DNA of 60,326 nt from Achromobacter arsenitoxydans SY8. Its GTDB lineage: Bacteria > Pseudomonadota > Gammaproteobacteria > Burkholderiales > Burkholderiaceae_B. Under the pieces are notes generated by a model. It made no database searches and had not been told where the DNA came from. It saw only the letters and a list, made by a program, of their open reading frames with translations. A program made the translations under genes and the position numbers. Positions 43,094-51,850 of the stretch are shown piece by piece; position 1 is the first letter of the stretch; each line of letters opens with the position of its first letter. The DNA lies in contig NZ_AGUF01000059.1 in assembly GCF_000236785.1 (NCBI RefSeq), positions 1 to 60,326 of the forward strand, given 5' to 3'.

Positions 43094-43882
43094 TTACGGC
43101 TTTCTTTGCGGCGAGGGCTGCAGGAATTCGGCGCAATCCGGCAGGGGCGATGCGGGCTCATAGACCGAGGCGCCTTCCTGCCACGTGTAGGTGACGGTGT
43201 AGCTGCACTGCTTGTCGGCCTGAGGCGCCAACTGATCCTTGGTCAGCGGGGGCCGCGTGCTCGAGTCGGCATAGCGGCTGGCGCCGGCGGGCGAGCGCGT
43301 CGCCTGCGTGGTGACCTGCAGGTCCGGATAGTCCTTGCCCGGCAGGGCTTTCAGGGCGGCCTTGAAGCTGTAGACATCGCTGCACAGGCCCGCGCGCTTC
43401 TGCTGGTCGGCGTCGTTGAAGCAGGCGCGGATAGAGGCGTCCGCCGTATACGGCATGACGAACACCAGGTTGGCGCTGGTCTGCTCGCCCAGACTGACGT
43501 CGTACAGATACAGGTCGCGGCGGGAGAATCCGCCGCCCGAGAACGGCGTTTCGGGCTTGAAGTCCGGCTGCTGCGGGCCGATCACGCCGACCAGCGCGCG
43601 CTCTTCACTCAGGCGTATTATCTCCGGCCATACCGTAAAGTGCTTGAAATTCGGGATTTCGGGCGAATCCCAGATGTTTCGTTCGGCGCGCAGGGTCCGG
43701 CTGGTGGCGAAGGGGCCGTTTTCCCCGAACTTGCCGTCCGTCTTGATGCCCACGCACCAGTCGGTCTGTGCGTTGCAGTACAGCTTGTTGTCCGGATTGA
43801 GCTTCAGGGGCTCGACGTCGGGTTGCGCCAGGACAGTGGCGGGCAGCAGGGCGGAGACCAGCAAGGCGAACACTTTTGACAC
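43094..43882 (-). CDS. Exported hypothetical protein
   Basis: This protein of about 262 residues starts at GTG 43882 (MSKVFALLVSALLPATVLAQPDVEPL), with AGAGGAAG 4-5 nt upstream and a clean signal peptide; the longer ATG frame adds an unlikely N-terminus. The mature part has several Cys (LYCNAQTDWCVGIK, IRACFNDADQ, AGLCSDVYSF, QCSYTVTYTW, LPDCAEFL), consistent with disulfides in a periplasmic or secreted fold. I do not recognise the family. It is convergent with the LanM-like gene (35-bp gap). Confidence 0.72.
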   Translation of the reverse strand: MSKVFALLVSALLPATVLAQPDVEPLKLNPDNKLYCNAQTDWCVGIKTDGKFGENGPFATSRTLRAERNIWDSPEIPNFKHFTVWPEIIRLSEERALVGVIGPQQPDFKPETPFSGGGFSRRDLYLYDVSLGEQTSANLVFVMPYTADASIRACFNDADQQKRAGLCSDVYSFKAALKALPGKDYPDLQVTTQATRSPAGASRYADSSTRPPLTKDQLAPQADKQCSYTVTYTWQEGASVYEPASPLPDCAEFLQPSPQRKP

Positions 43883-44132
43883 GATTCTTCCTCTTTTTGT
43901 GTGAAGCGCGCGCCAGGATATTACGGCGAGCGTTACGCGCGCCACATTTTGGGGGCAGCAGCGGCAATCGTCGTATCAAATGTTCAGTAAAAGTATCGGT
44001 CAAGCTCAATTTGGCGCTCGGCGCCCGCCTGAATGACAACCAGGCAGGCGCTGCAGGCGCTATTCCTTGCGGCGGCGGCCCTCAATACGCGCCCGAAAGA
44101 GGCGCGAAGCTGAGGATCCGCGCCGCCGCGGA

Positions 44133-44582
44133 TCAATTGGCGGGAATATCGGTCTCGACCAGCCTTGCCAGCTGCAGCAGGGATTCCTGCCAGCCCAGGT
44201 AGCACATCTCGGTCGGGATGACCTCGGGGATGCCTTCCTGCACGATGGTCAGCTCGGTGCCGCAGGAGACTTCCCGCAGGGACACGGTAGTCGTCATTTG
44301 GCCGGGCAGGTTGGGGTCGTCGAAACGGTCCGAATAGCGCAGCTTTTCGAATTCGACCAGTTCCAGGTATTCGCCGCCGAAGAATTCATTGTGGCCGGTG
44401 ACGAAATTGCGGAAAGACATTCTGTGGCGGCCGCCCGGCTTGGCGTCCAGTTCATGGACTGTGCAGGTGTAGCCATAGGGGGGAAGCCACTTGGAGACCG
44501 CATCGGGCTCCAGGAAGGCGCGGTAGACGCGTTCGGGGGTGGTGCGCAGGACGCGGATGTGTCGTACGGTTCCGGTGGTCAT
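44133..44582 (-). CDS. SRPBCC / AHSA1-like START-fold protein
   Basis: This 149-residue protein starts at 44582 (MTTGTVRHIRVLRTTPERVYRAFLEPDAVSKWLPPYGYTCTVHELDAKPGGRHRMSF). It has the AHSA1 pattern with a late GWQESLLQLARLVE helix. The family binds small hydrophobic ligands or acts as Hsp90-activator-like. No partner is nearby. The upstream in-frame extension is not preceded by an SD. GAGGCGAACACACC precedes the chosen ATG. Confidence 0.85.
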   Translation of the reverse strand: MTTGTVRHIRVLRTTPERVYRAFLEPDAVSKWLPPYGYTCTVHELDAKPGGRHRMSFRNFVTGHNEFFGGEYLELVEFEKLRYSDRFDDPNLPGQMTTTVSLREVSCGTELTIVQEGIPEVIPTEMCYLGWQESLLQLARLVETDIPAN

Positions 44583-44672
44583 GGTGTGTTCGCCTCTGTT
44601 CAGGGTGGATGCATGACTACGACGAACAGCCTGCACCGGAATCGACAGGATTTTCCTAGGGATTACCCTTGC

Positions 44673-46259
44673 TCAGGCTGCGCGGGCCGGATTCGAACGC
44701 AATAGCGCGATGTAGGCCGACAGGGATTCGGCGTGCCGCCGGTCCGCCCGCAGGCCGACGTGGCCGTCGGCGCGGATCACCAGCAACACCATGTCGCGCA
44801 CGCCCAGCAGGTCGGCCGTGGCGGGCTCAAGATAGCCGTCCGCGTCCGGCACGCCGCTGTTCGCCGTGACGGCGACGACGAATTCAAGGATGGCCCCATC
44901 CAGAAGCGGTTCGATGTCGCGGCGCAGGTCGGCCAGCGATTGCTGGGGCGTGCCGGGGCCGCCGATCAGCATCGCCGTGTGGCCGCGCCGCCGGGCGTAG
45001 TCGTGCAGCTTGCCCGTGCCGCCTGCGGCGAACCGGACGTCGATGTGGTCCGGCAGCCGCTGGCCGGGCCAGAGGGCGTCGTGCCGGTCGCCCATGACAA
45101 TGGGCGAGTCCGCGTAGTCGATATCAAGCTCGGCTTCGGACACGGCTTCACGGTGCCGGGAATCCGGGTTGCCGAAGGCGGCCCGGATCGCCAGATCGCG
45201 TTCACGCCGCTCGATCTGCCCCTGCACCATCTGCGCGCTTTCGGCGGCCTCGCCCGAGGCCATCACCATGTCCGCGACGGGCCGGCGTTCGGCGTGGTAG
45301 CTGTCCAGCAGCGCCTCCGAGCAATGCCCGTGGCAGACCAGCGCAAGTTTCCAGCCCAGGTTGAAGGCGTCCTGCAGGCCGGTGTTCATGCCGTGGCCCT
45401 GCGCGGGGCTGCAGGTGTGGGCGGCATCGCCGGCCAGCAGCACGCGGCCCGAGCGGAACCGCCGCGCGACCTTGGTGTGGCATTCGAAGCGGGCGGGATG
45501 GGAGACGTTGTCGAACCCCGCCTCGGGCAGGTAGCGCCGCAGCGTGGCGGTCGCGTCTTCGACGAGATCGGACTCCGCGGAGCTGGGGCGCAGGTAGACG
45601 CGCCAGCGCTCGTCGGGCAGCGCCGTCAGGATGACGGGAATCTCGTCCAGGTAGGCGTAGTTGGCTTCGAAGGAGTCCGGCCAGTTCTGGATGCCCGCAT
45701 CGAATACGGCCCAGGGCTGGTTGATGTCGTGGCCGTCCTGTTCGATGCCGGTGAGCATGCGGACCGTGCTGTGGTGGCCGTCGCAGCCGACGACCCACTG
45801 GGCCAGCACCTGCGTGGTGACGCCGGCGCGTTCAATCGTCGCCAGGATGCCGTCTTCCTGTTCCTGCAGGCCGACGAGCCGCGCAGAGCGGGTGACCTTG
45901 CCGCCCAGCCGTTCCAGGTGGTCGGCCAGAACGGTCTCTGTGACTTCTTCCGATATGCCGATGTTGTAGGGATAGCGGCTGCCGCACAATTCCAGGTCGA
46001 TGACGCCCAGGACGGCGCCCGCGGCGTGGATGCGGGCCCGCCGCTGTTTGACGCCAGCGGCCAGCAGGGGCTCCAGGATGCCCAGCGTATCCAGGATTTC
46101 GAGCGAACGCGGATGCACGACCGTTGCGCGGTCCCAGTCCAGCGGACCGTCATGCGCATCAATGAGCAAACAATCGACGCCGCGGCGCTGCAGTTCCGCG
46201 GCGGTCAAGAGGCCGGCGGGGCCCGCGCCCACCACCAGAACGGTTGTCGAGATCGCCAT
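44673..46259 (-). CDS. FAD-dependent aromatic-ring monooxygenase (PheA/TfdB-like)
   Basis: This 528-residue flavoprotein has the FAD-binding GAGPAGLLTAAELQRRG at the N-terminus, a mid DG-like WVVGCDGHHSTVR motif, and GDAAHTCSPAQGHGMNTGLQDAFNLGWKLALV. These are the three classical motifs of group A monooxygenases. The C-terminal ~150 residues form the thioredoxin-like domain of the phenol-hydroxylase type. Uses NAD(P)H and oxygen to hydroxylate an aromatic or polyketide-like substrate, which is unknown here. GAGGG lies upstream of the ATG. Confidence 0.9.
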   Translation of the reverse strand: MAISTTVLVVGAGPAGLLTAAELQRRGVDCLLIDAHDGPLDWDRATVVHPRSLEILDTLGILEPLLAAGVKQRRARIHAAGAVLGVIDLELCGSRYPYNIGISEEVTETVLADHLERLGGKVTRSARLVGLQEQEDGILATIERAGVTTQVLAQWVVGCDGHHSTVRMLTGIEQDGHDINQPWAVFDAGIQNWPDSFEANYAYLDEIPVILTALPDERWRVYLRPSSAESDLVEDATATLRRYLPEAGFDNVSHPARFECHTKVARRFRSGRVLLAGDAAHTCSPAQGHGMNTGLQDAFNLGWKLALVCHGHCSEALLDSYHAERRPVADMVMASGEAAESAQMVQGQIERRERDLAIRAAFGNPDSRHREAVSEAELDIDYADSPIVMGDRHDALWPGQRLPDHIDVRFAAGGTGKLHDYARRRGHTAMLIGGPGTPQQSLADLRRDIEPLLDGAILEFVVAVTANSGVPDADGYLEPATADLLGVRDMVLLVIRADGHVGLRADRRHAESLSAYIALLRSNPARAA

Positions 46260-46362
46260 GTCTTGCCCTCAGCATTGGAGTCGTCAGGTCCTGCCGCGTG
46301 GGAATGCTGCCTGCCCGGCAGTAAGAAGCAGCGCGTTACCGCCGTTCTGGCCGGTGCACGAC

Positions 46363-46387
46363 AAAGGCGGCGCCATGCGCCGCCTTT
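46363..46387. repeat. GC-rich hairpin downstream of the DUF1993 gene
   Basis: AAAGGCGGCGC (46363-46373) pairs with GCGCCGCCTTT (46377-46387) around a 3-nt loop, an 11-bp perfect stem. It lies in the 281-bp gap between the FAD monooxygenase start and the DUF1993 stop. There is no T tract, so a terminator role is uncertain. I see nothing else in this gap. Confidence 0.4.
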
Positions 46388-46540
46388 GCCGATCTGCGTG
46401 TCTGGAAATTAATGCAGCGCCGTGCCCGTCGTCAACGGTATTGCACCGTCGGCGGCGCCTGGTATGCGCACATCAGTGCGTCCGGCATCGTCCGGCCGGA
46501 TGGGGCTGCCGCGGGGCGCCGAGCCGCGCGGCTTGCTCCT

Positions 46541-47050
46541 TCAGTAGGCGCCCATGTAGTCGCGCTTGCCGACTTCGATGCCGTTGTGGCGCAGGATGGC
46601 GTACGACGTGGTCACGTGGAAGAAGAACTGCGGCAGGCCATAGTGCAGCAGGTAGGCGCTGCCCGACAGCTTCTTTTCCTTCGGCGTGCCGGGACGCAGC
46701 ACGATTTCGCGCGCCTCGCTTTGGTCGAACTGCGCTGGCTTGAAGGAATCCAGGTGCGCGAGCGTCTTGGCGATCAGCGCCTGCAGGTCGGCGAACGTCG
46801 TTTCGGTGTTTTCCCACGACGGGACTTCGGCGCCCGCCAGGCGCGATGCGATGCCCTTGGCGAAATCGGCGGCGATCTGCACCTGGCGCGTCAGCGGGAA
46901 CATGTCGGGATAGAGGCGGGCGCCCAGATAGGCCTGCGCGTCGATGTTCTTGGCGGCGGCGTGGTCTTCGGCCTTCTTGAGCACGTCGGACAAGGCGGAC
47001 AGCATTTGCTTGAGGACGGGCACCGAAGCGGTGTACATGGGGCTGGTCAT
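46541..47050 (-). CDS. DUF1993 family protein
   Basis: This 169-residue cytosolic protein starts MTSPMYTASVPVLKQMLSALSDVLKKAEDHAAAK. It has the DUF1993 core ARLYPDMFPLTRQVQIAADFAKGIASRLAG and C-terminal YLLHYGLPQFFFHVTTSYAILRHNGIEVGKRDYMG. The family belongs to the DinB-like four-helix-bundle proteins; a metal site may be present (H with paired H residues), but the activity is unknown. It stands alone. Confidence 0.88.
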   Translation of the reverse strand: MTSPMYTASVPVLKQMLSALSDVLKKAEDHAAAKNIDAQAYLGARLYPDMFPLTRQVQIAADFAKGIASRLAGAEVPSWENTETTFADLQALIAKTLAHLDSFKPAQFDQSEAREIVLRPGTPKEKKLSGSAYLLHYGLPQFFFHVTTSYAILRHNGIEVGKRDYMGAY

Positions 47051-47122
47051 GAGAGTTCTCGCTGGAAAGAAGACGGGCGCGGCAAAGGCCGCGCGGGATC
47101 GAAAGACTAACAGTAAATCGTG

Positions 47123-49141
47123 TCAGTCCGAACCGGCCTCGGCCAGGCGCCGCGGCGCCCGCTGCGCGCGCCAGGCGGCGTCGTCGCGCTGGGGCGCCTG
47201 CGGCTCCATGCGGGCGACCAGCAGCGTGCGGCCGGGGGCGGACGTTACGTCCAGCGTGCCGCCCGCCCGGGCAATGCGAGAGTGCATGCTGCGCATGCCG
47301 ACGCTGATGCCGGCCTGCTGCACCGCCTCGACGTCGAAGCCGATCCCGTCGTCCTCGATCCGCAGTTCCAACGCGCCCGTCTCGAATTGCAGGACTCGCA
47401 CCTGGATGCGCCGCGCGCGGCTGTGCTTGATCGCGTTGGTCAGTGATTCTTCGACCAGCCGCGTCAGCGCCAGGCACTGCAGCGCGCTGGGGGCGGGCTG
47501 CCAGTGCGGCGGAAAGCGCCAATCGGCGTCGATGTCCAGCTCATCGAACAGCTGCATGAACCGGTGGCGCAGCGGGGCGATCCATTCCTGCGGCGTGGCC
47601 GGCACCTTGACGCCCGCGCTGGAGCCGCTGTCGATGGTCTGGCGCAGATCGTCGCGCAGCAGCTTGAGCATGGACAGGAACTGCCGGCTCTGCATCGGTT
47701 CGCCGGACTGCTCGACCATCGCCATCATCCGCACCAGCGATCCGCCCAGGCCGTCGTGCAGGTCGTGCGCGATCTGCAGCCGGTCGTGCAGCCGGGTATT
47801 GGCCAGCGCCAGCGCGTGTTCCCGCTCCAGCGTCGTGGCCAGTTCGGCGCGGGCCTGCGCGACGGCGTCGGCCAGCTCGTGGTTGAAGCGTTCGATGCGC
47901 CGCACATTGCGGGCATGGCGCAGGCCCAGGATGGCGGACAGGCACAGGGTCACGACCAGGCTGCTGAACGGGGTGTAGCCCGGTCCGGGCCCGATCAGCT
48001 TGAGTATCAGCAGCAGGTCGTGGACGCTGACGAACAGGAAGACCAGCAAGCAGGCGGCCAGCATGCCGTGCTCCGCCTTGCGGGTGCGCAGCGCATGCAG
48101 CGGAAACTGCAGGCAATTGGCGAAGAACATGGCGGCGGCCGTCAGGACGACGGCAAGGTTCGTCCAGGGCAGCACCGTGGCCGGCGCCAGCGCGGCCACG
48201 GCCAGCAGCACGGCCGTCAGCGCCCACAGCGCCTTTTCCAGGCGCGGAAACGATTGGCTGCCAAAGCGCCAGGTGAAGATGCAGAAGCAGGCCACGTACA
48301 GCACCAGGACCATGACGTTGGCGCGGGCCGCGGTCAGCGAGTCGGGGAAGGGCCAGGGGCTCGTGACCAGCACATTGGCGATGAACAGTACCCAGAACAG
48401 GGCCATCAAGGCGTACCAGCCATACGTGCGCTGTTCGCGGCGCACGACCCAGATGCAGAAGAACAGGCCGCCCAGCACGGCGGAGACGATCAGGTTCACC
48501 TGGAAGAGGGTGCGGTTGTTCCACACCAGGTCTTCGTACCAGAGCCGCACGGCTTGCGGCTCGCCCAGGCGCAGCGGACCCAGGCCCGGCGTCTGCCCGG
48601 CGACGCCGACCACCCGGATCCACAGCGTGTTCACGCCGTCGCGCATCAGCGCCTGGGGAATGAGCCAGTAGCGCGGCATGTTCCAGCTGCGGGACAGCGG
48701 CTCGGTCAGTTGCGGGTCGCGCCAGATCAGCGCATCGCCGGCGTAGAGTTCGCCCGCCATGACCACGGATTGCAGCGACAGGGCGACGGGCCCGGCTTGC
48801 GCGGCCGGGCATTGCGGCTGCCATTCGATCCGGTACCAGGCCGTGCCGCCGTAGCCGGGCCAGCGTCGGCTCCAGTCGTCGGGCAGCGTGACGGGGGTCC
48901 AGGTGTCGGGTTCGGGGCGGACGCCGTCGTCGCCGCCCTTGGCGACGCCGATGGACAGGATCTGCGCCGAGCAGGCCGACGATTCAGCGGCGGGCGCCTG
49001 GGCCCAGGCCGGCAGGAACAGCAGCGCCAGCCACAGGCCCAGCAGCCATTTCAGTCCAGCAATCCCCGCGATCGCGCCGCGTGGATCGCTCGCGTGCGCG
49101 AGGATACGGCCAGTTTGCGGTAGATATGCTTGATGTGGCAT
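47123..49141 (-). CDS. Sensor histidine kinase, NarL-type partner (HisKA_3)
   Basis: This 672-residue membrane sensor has a signal or first helix (LLGLWLALLFLPAWAQA) and a periplasmic beta-rich domain (residues 55-205, 7TMR-DISM extracellular-like). Six to seven transmembrane helices lie at about 215-405. A HisKA_3 helix with AHDLHDGLGGSL follows (phospho-acceptor probably H462). The HATPase domain has LVEESLTNAIKHS, DDGIGF and GMRSMHSRIARAGG. It overlaps the response regulator gene by 91 bp if the ATG at 49141 is used. No SD is seen there, so the true start may be internal. The signal sensed is unknown. Confidence 0.82.
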   Translation of the reverse strand: MPHQAYLPQTGRILAHASDPRGAIAGIAGLKWLLGLWLALLFLPAWAQAPAAESSACSAQILSIGVAKGGDDGVRPEPDTWTPVTLPDDWSRRWPGYGGTAWYRIEWQPQCPAAQAGPVALSLQSVVMAGELYAGDALIWRDPQLTEPLSRSWNMPRYWLIPQALMRDGVNTLWIRVVGVAGQTPGLGPLRLGEPQAVRLWYEDLVWNNRTLFQVNLIVSAVLGGLFFCIWVVRREQRTYGWYALMALFWVLFIANVLVTSPWPFPDSLTAARANVMVLVLYVACFCIFTWRFGSQSFPRLEKALWALTAVLLAVAALAPATVLPWTNLAVVLTAAAMFFANCLQFPLHALRTRKAEHGMLAACLLVFLFVSVHDLLLILKLIGPGPGYTPFSSLVVTLCLSAILGLRHARNVRRIERFNHELADAVAQARAELATTLEREHALALANTRLHDRLQIAHDLHDGLGGSLVRMMAMVEQSGEPMQSRQFLSMLKLLRDDLRQTIDSGSSAGVKVPATPQEWIAPLRHRFMQLFDELDIDADWRFPPHWQPAPSALQCLALTRLVEESLTNAIKHSRARRIQVRVLQFETGALELRIEDDGIGFDVEAVQQAGISVGMRSMHSRIARAGGTLDVTSAPGRTLLVARMEPQAPQRDDAAWRAQRAPRRLAEAGSD

Positions 49142-49737
49142 TCGACGGTATAGCGCGACAGGAAGAGTTGTTCGGCGATCTCGCGGTTGCCCAGTCCTTC
49201 TGCCACCAGGCGCAGGATCTGGCTTTCGCGGGGGCTAAGTATCTCACCTGTTTCCGGGGTGGCCTGTTCGGCGGGCCGGGGGCGCAGCTCTTCGATGATG
49301 CGGCGGGCGACGAAGGGGTCGATCGGCGCGCCGCCGCGCAGCACGCTGCGAATGGACAGGGCGACCTCCATGTCGTCGCGTTCCTTCAGGACATAGCCGG
49401 TGGCGCCGGCACGCAGCGCCGAAAGTATCGCGTCCTCGGTGCTCCAGGCGGAAATGACCAGGATGGCCAGCGCCGGGTCGGCCGCGTGCATCTCGGCGAT
49501 CAGGTCGATGCCGTTGCCGTCCGGCAGGCCCAGATCCACCAGCGCCAGGGCGACCGGCTGCCCCGCCAGGCAGGCGCGGGCCTCGGCAAGCGACGCCGCG
49601 TGGACCAGCGCGTCTGTCTGGTAGCCTAACTGAAGCAGCAGGCTTTCGATGCGCCGGCGAACCAGCGGTTCGTCCTCCACCAGGAGCACCGGGGCGGGGA
49701 GGGCAAGCTCGGAAGTCAGCATGGATGGCGGGGACAT
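49051..49737 (-). CDS. Two-component response regulator, NarL/FixJ family
   Basis: This protein of about 228 residues has a receiver domain (VLLVEDEPLVRRRIESLL, phospho-Asp D68 in LALVDLGLPDGNG, Ser/Lys switch region VLKERDD) and a LuxR-type helix-turn-helix (LSPRESQILRLVAEGLGNREIAEQLFLSRYTVECHIKHIYRKL). The cognate sensor follows and overlaps. The start is uncertain: ATG 49737, 49722 or 49827 are all in frame without a strong SD. I use 49737, which leaves a short Pro/Leu-rich lead-in before the receiver. Confidence 0.85.
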   Translation of the reverse strand: MSPPSMLTSELALPAPVLLVEDEPLVRRRIESLLLQLGYQTDALVHAASLAEARACLAGQPVALALVDLGLPDGNGIDLIAEMHAADPALAILVISAWSTEDAILSALRAGATGYVLKERDDMEVALSIRSVLRGGAPIDPFVARRIIEELRPRPAEQATPETGEILSPRESQILRLVAEGLGNREIAEQLFLSRYTVECHIKHIYRKLAVSSRTRAIHAARSRGLLD

Positions 49738-49928
49738 GGGTTGGGGCTTTGGGGGCGGGCGCGCCGCAGGCGCAATTGTGACGGGGCCGTGCGCAGCCGG
49801 ACATCCCTGGAACTTGGTATTTTGCATGGGACCACCCGCTATCTCAATCCGGCGCCCGCGGGGAAGTCAGCCGCGGCAAGGCCGGCGTCACCGCGCCGTT
49901 CCTGGGCCGCCTGTTTGAATGAGGAAGC

Positions 49929-50378
49929 ATGGATATTGTTTACAGGGCCGCGCGCGCGCAAGACGTGGCGGCATGCATCGACATACGCGGCAAGACCCGG
50001 GAAAACGCATTCTCGGAGCAGGATCTTGCAGCCGTCGGCGTCACGCTTGAAAGCTGGGGCGCGGCTGTGCGCGACGGCGCTTTGCCCGGCTACGTGGCGA
50101 CGGTCCAGGGCCGAATCTGCGGCTATTGCTTCGGCGACCGGGAAACCGGTGAAATCGTCGTCCTGGCGTTGCTGCCGGAATATGAAGGCCGGGGCGCCGG
50201 CAAGACCTTGCTGGGCCTGGTGATCCGGGACCTGAAGGAACTCGGATTCACGCGCCTGTTCCTGGGATGCGCCACGGACCCTGCGGTGCGCTCGCATGGC
50301 TTTTACCGGCGTCTGGGCTGGCGGTCCACGGGCACGTTCGACGATGCGAACGACGAGGTTCTGGAATACTTCCCGTGA
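49929..50378 (+). CDS. GNAT family N-acetyltransferase
   Basis: This 149-residue protein starts MDIVYRAARAQDVAACIDIRGKTRENAFS and has the acetyl-CoA loop LLPEYEGRGAGKTLLGLVIRDLKELG (the R/Q-x-x-G-x-G/A pattern), then GFYRRLGWRSTG, typical of the GNAT C-terminal motif B. GAGGAAG precedes the ATG. Substrate unknown. Divergent from the response regulator. Confidence 0.87.
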   Translation: MDIVYRAARAQDVAACIDIRGKTRENAFSEQDLAAVGVTLESWGAAVRDGALPGYVATVQGRICGYCFGDRETGEIVVLALLPEYEGRGAGKTLLGLVIRDLKELGFTRLFLGCATDPAVRSHGFYRRLGWRSTGTFDDANDEVLEYFP

Positions 50379-50391
50379 GCCAGCCGCCTCG

Positions 50392-51174
50392 CTACGGCTT
50401 CATTTCCTGCGCCAGCGTAGCCCGCATGCGCTCCATGCTCTCCTGACCGACCATGATCAGCCCGCTGCCGGGCTGGTCGATGTCCAGGATGAAGGTCAGC
50501 ACCAGCGCGATCAGCGCGGCGAACATGCCGGTCGATATGGGGCGCCGGCGACCATACAGGCCGGTGCCGTAGGCGATGTACGCCATCGACCCCGCCGCCA
50601 CGATGAACAGCAGGTAGTACACCGGTTCGGGAACGTGGTTCTCCAGCGCCACGCGGCGCTTCTCGTTGATCTGCGCCATCTCGTTGATGGCCTGGATGAA
50701 CATGATGGTGGAGATCGACGGCGGGTTTTCGGCGCGGGCCGCCATCGCCGACCGGATCTCGCGCTCAATGCGCCGGGCGGTGGCGTTCGCGGCATTGAAG
50801 CGGGGCGAGTCCTGGTCGGCCAGGTGATAGTCCAGCGACGCCGACGTGTATTCGTGCAGCATGCCGGCGACCACGGGACGGTGTTCGGCGGGAATCAGCT
50901 GCGAACGCCAGTAGGCGTTGCCGATGGCGTTGGCCTCTTCCAGCACCAGGTTCTTGCGCGTCTCGAAGCGGGTCACCGACATGGCGAAGGTGAAACCCAG
51001 CAGCAGGGCCAGGAGGCCGAGCAGGGCGGTCTGCAGCGCGGTGATGTGCGTTTTGGCGGCGTCGTCGGCCGGTTTGCGCAGGCGGCGCCCGAGGCGGTAG
51101 CTGAGCTCGATGACGGCCAGGAAAATGATGAGCACGACGAAAAAGAGGTAGACCTCGTCGATTTCCCTGAGCAT
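50392..51174 (-). CDS. DUF4239-like membrane protein
   Basis: This 260-residue protein starts at 51174 (MLREIDEVYLFFVVLIIFLAVIELSYRLGRRLR), with AGGA upstream. The hydrophobic segments VYLFFVVLIIFLAVIE, LQTALLGLLALLLGFTFAMSV, PVYYLLFIVAAGSMAYIAYG and TGMFAALIALVLTFILDID give four transmembrane helices. FEXRKXXVXXEANAIGXAYWR is the DUF4239/bestrophin-like signature (here SVTRFETRKNLVLEEANAI). Some relatives may be channel-like, but the function is unproven. Confidence 0.82.
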   Translation of the reverse strand: MLREIDEVYLFFVVLIIFLAVIELSYRLGRRLRKPADDAAKTHITALQTALLGLLALLLGFTFAMSVTRFETRKNLVLEEANAIGNAYWRSQLIPAEHRPVVAGMLHEYTSASLDYHLADQDSPRFNAANATARRIEREIRSAMAARAENPPSISTIMFIQAINEMAQINEKRRVALENHVPEPVYYLLFIVAAGSMAYIAYGTGLYGRRRPISTGMFAALIALVLTFILDIDQPGSGLIMVGQESMERMRATLAQEMKP

Positions 51175-51286
51175 GTTTTTTCCTGGCGCGGATAGGCGGT
51201 CCAGAGTATGCCGTTTGCCGCGCGTCGACAAGAGTTCAACGGACAGGGCGGTGCAAGCGCTTGCGGGGCGCACGTATCAGGTTTGA

Positions 51287-51305
51287 ATAAATGATAATGA
51301 TTTGC
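51287..51305. promoter_or_regulatory. Fur box upstream of the FecI-like sigma gene
   Basis: The 19-bp stretch matches 13 of 19 positions of the Fur consensus GATAATGATAATCATTATC, including an unbroken AATGATAAT core. It lies 36-54 bp before the sigma-factor ATG, where Fur-Fe2+ would repress transcription. This is the normal arrangement for iron-starvation sigma cassettes. Confidence 0.7.
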
Positions 51306-51340
51306 AATAATCGCCGTTTGCCTCCGATACCGCGCCCGAC

Positions 51341-51850
51341 ATGTCTCAGCCTCATTCCCAGCTTGCCGGCTGGCTCGCGTTGTACAGCGAGTTCATGCAG
51401 GCGTTCGCGCATCGCTTCGGCAATCGCAGCGATGCCGAGGACGCCGCGCACGACGCGATCGAACAGCTGTTGTCGCGCGGCGATGTGACCACGGTCGAGC
51501 ATGCCCGGCGCTTTCTGTTCCGCGCGGCGGGGCATCGCCGCATCGACGTCTGGCGGCGCGACACGCGCAATCCCCACATTGCCTGGCAAGACCTGCCCGA
51601 GCAGGATCAGCCCTGCGTACCCAGTCCCGAGGCCGTGGTGCGGGCCAGGCAGTTGATGGCGGCGGTGGAGTCCGCACTGGCGCAACTGCCGCTCAATTGC
51701 CGGCGCGCCTATGTGTTGAACCGGATCGAAGGCTGGACCCACCGCGAAATCGCCGTGACGCTGGCTCTGTCGGTCAACAGCATCGAACGGTACGTGATGC
51801 AGGCGTGCCAGCATGTCCGGGCCACCTTGAATCCTCATGATTGGCGATAG
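51341..51850 (+). CDS. ECF sigma factor, FecI-like
   Basis: This 169-residue sigma factor has a region 2 (WLALYSEFMQAFAHRFGNRSDAEDAAHDAIEQLL, ARRFLFRAAGHRRIDVWRRD) and a region 4 (VESALAQLPLNCRRAYVLNRIEGWTHREIAVTLALSVNSIERYVMQACQHVRATL). Both are typical of iron-starvation ECF factors. The next gene (FecR-like) overlaps by 14 bp, and a TonB receptor follows. The expected signal chain is receptor to FecR to this sigma to the receptor promoter. Fur box upstream. Confidence 0.92.
   Translation: MSQPHSQLAGWLALYSEFMQAFAHRFGNRSDAEDAAHDAIEQLLSRGDVTTVEHARRFLFRAAGHRRIDVWRRDTRNPHIAWQDLPEQDQPCVPSPEAVVRARQLMAAVESALAQLPLNCRRAYVLNRIEGWTHREIAVTLALSVNSIERYVMQACQHVRATLNPHDWR

Noticed and set aside
46363-46387. 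A strong Rho-independent terminator
   Set aside because: The stem is perfect but no T tract follows on either strand, so it is listed only as a hairpin.
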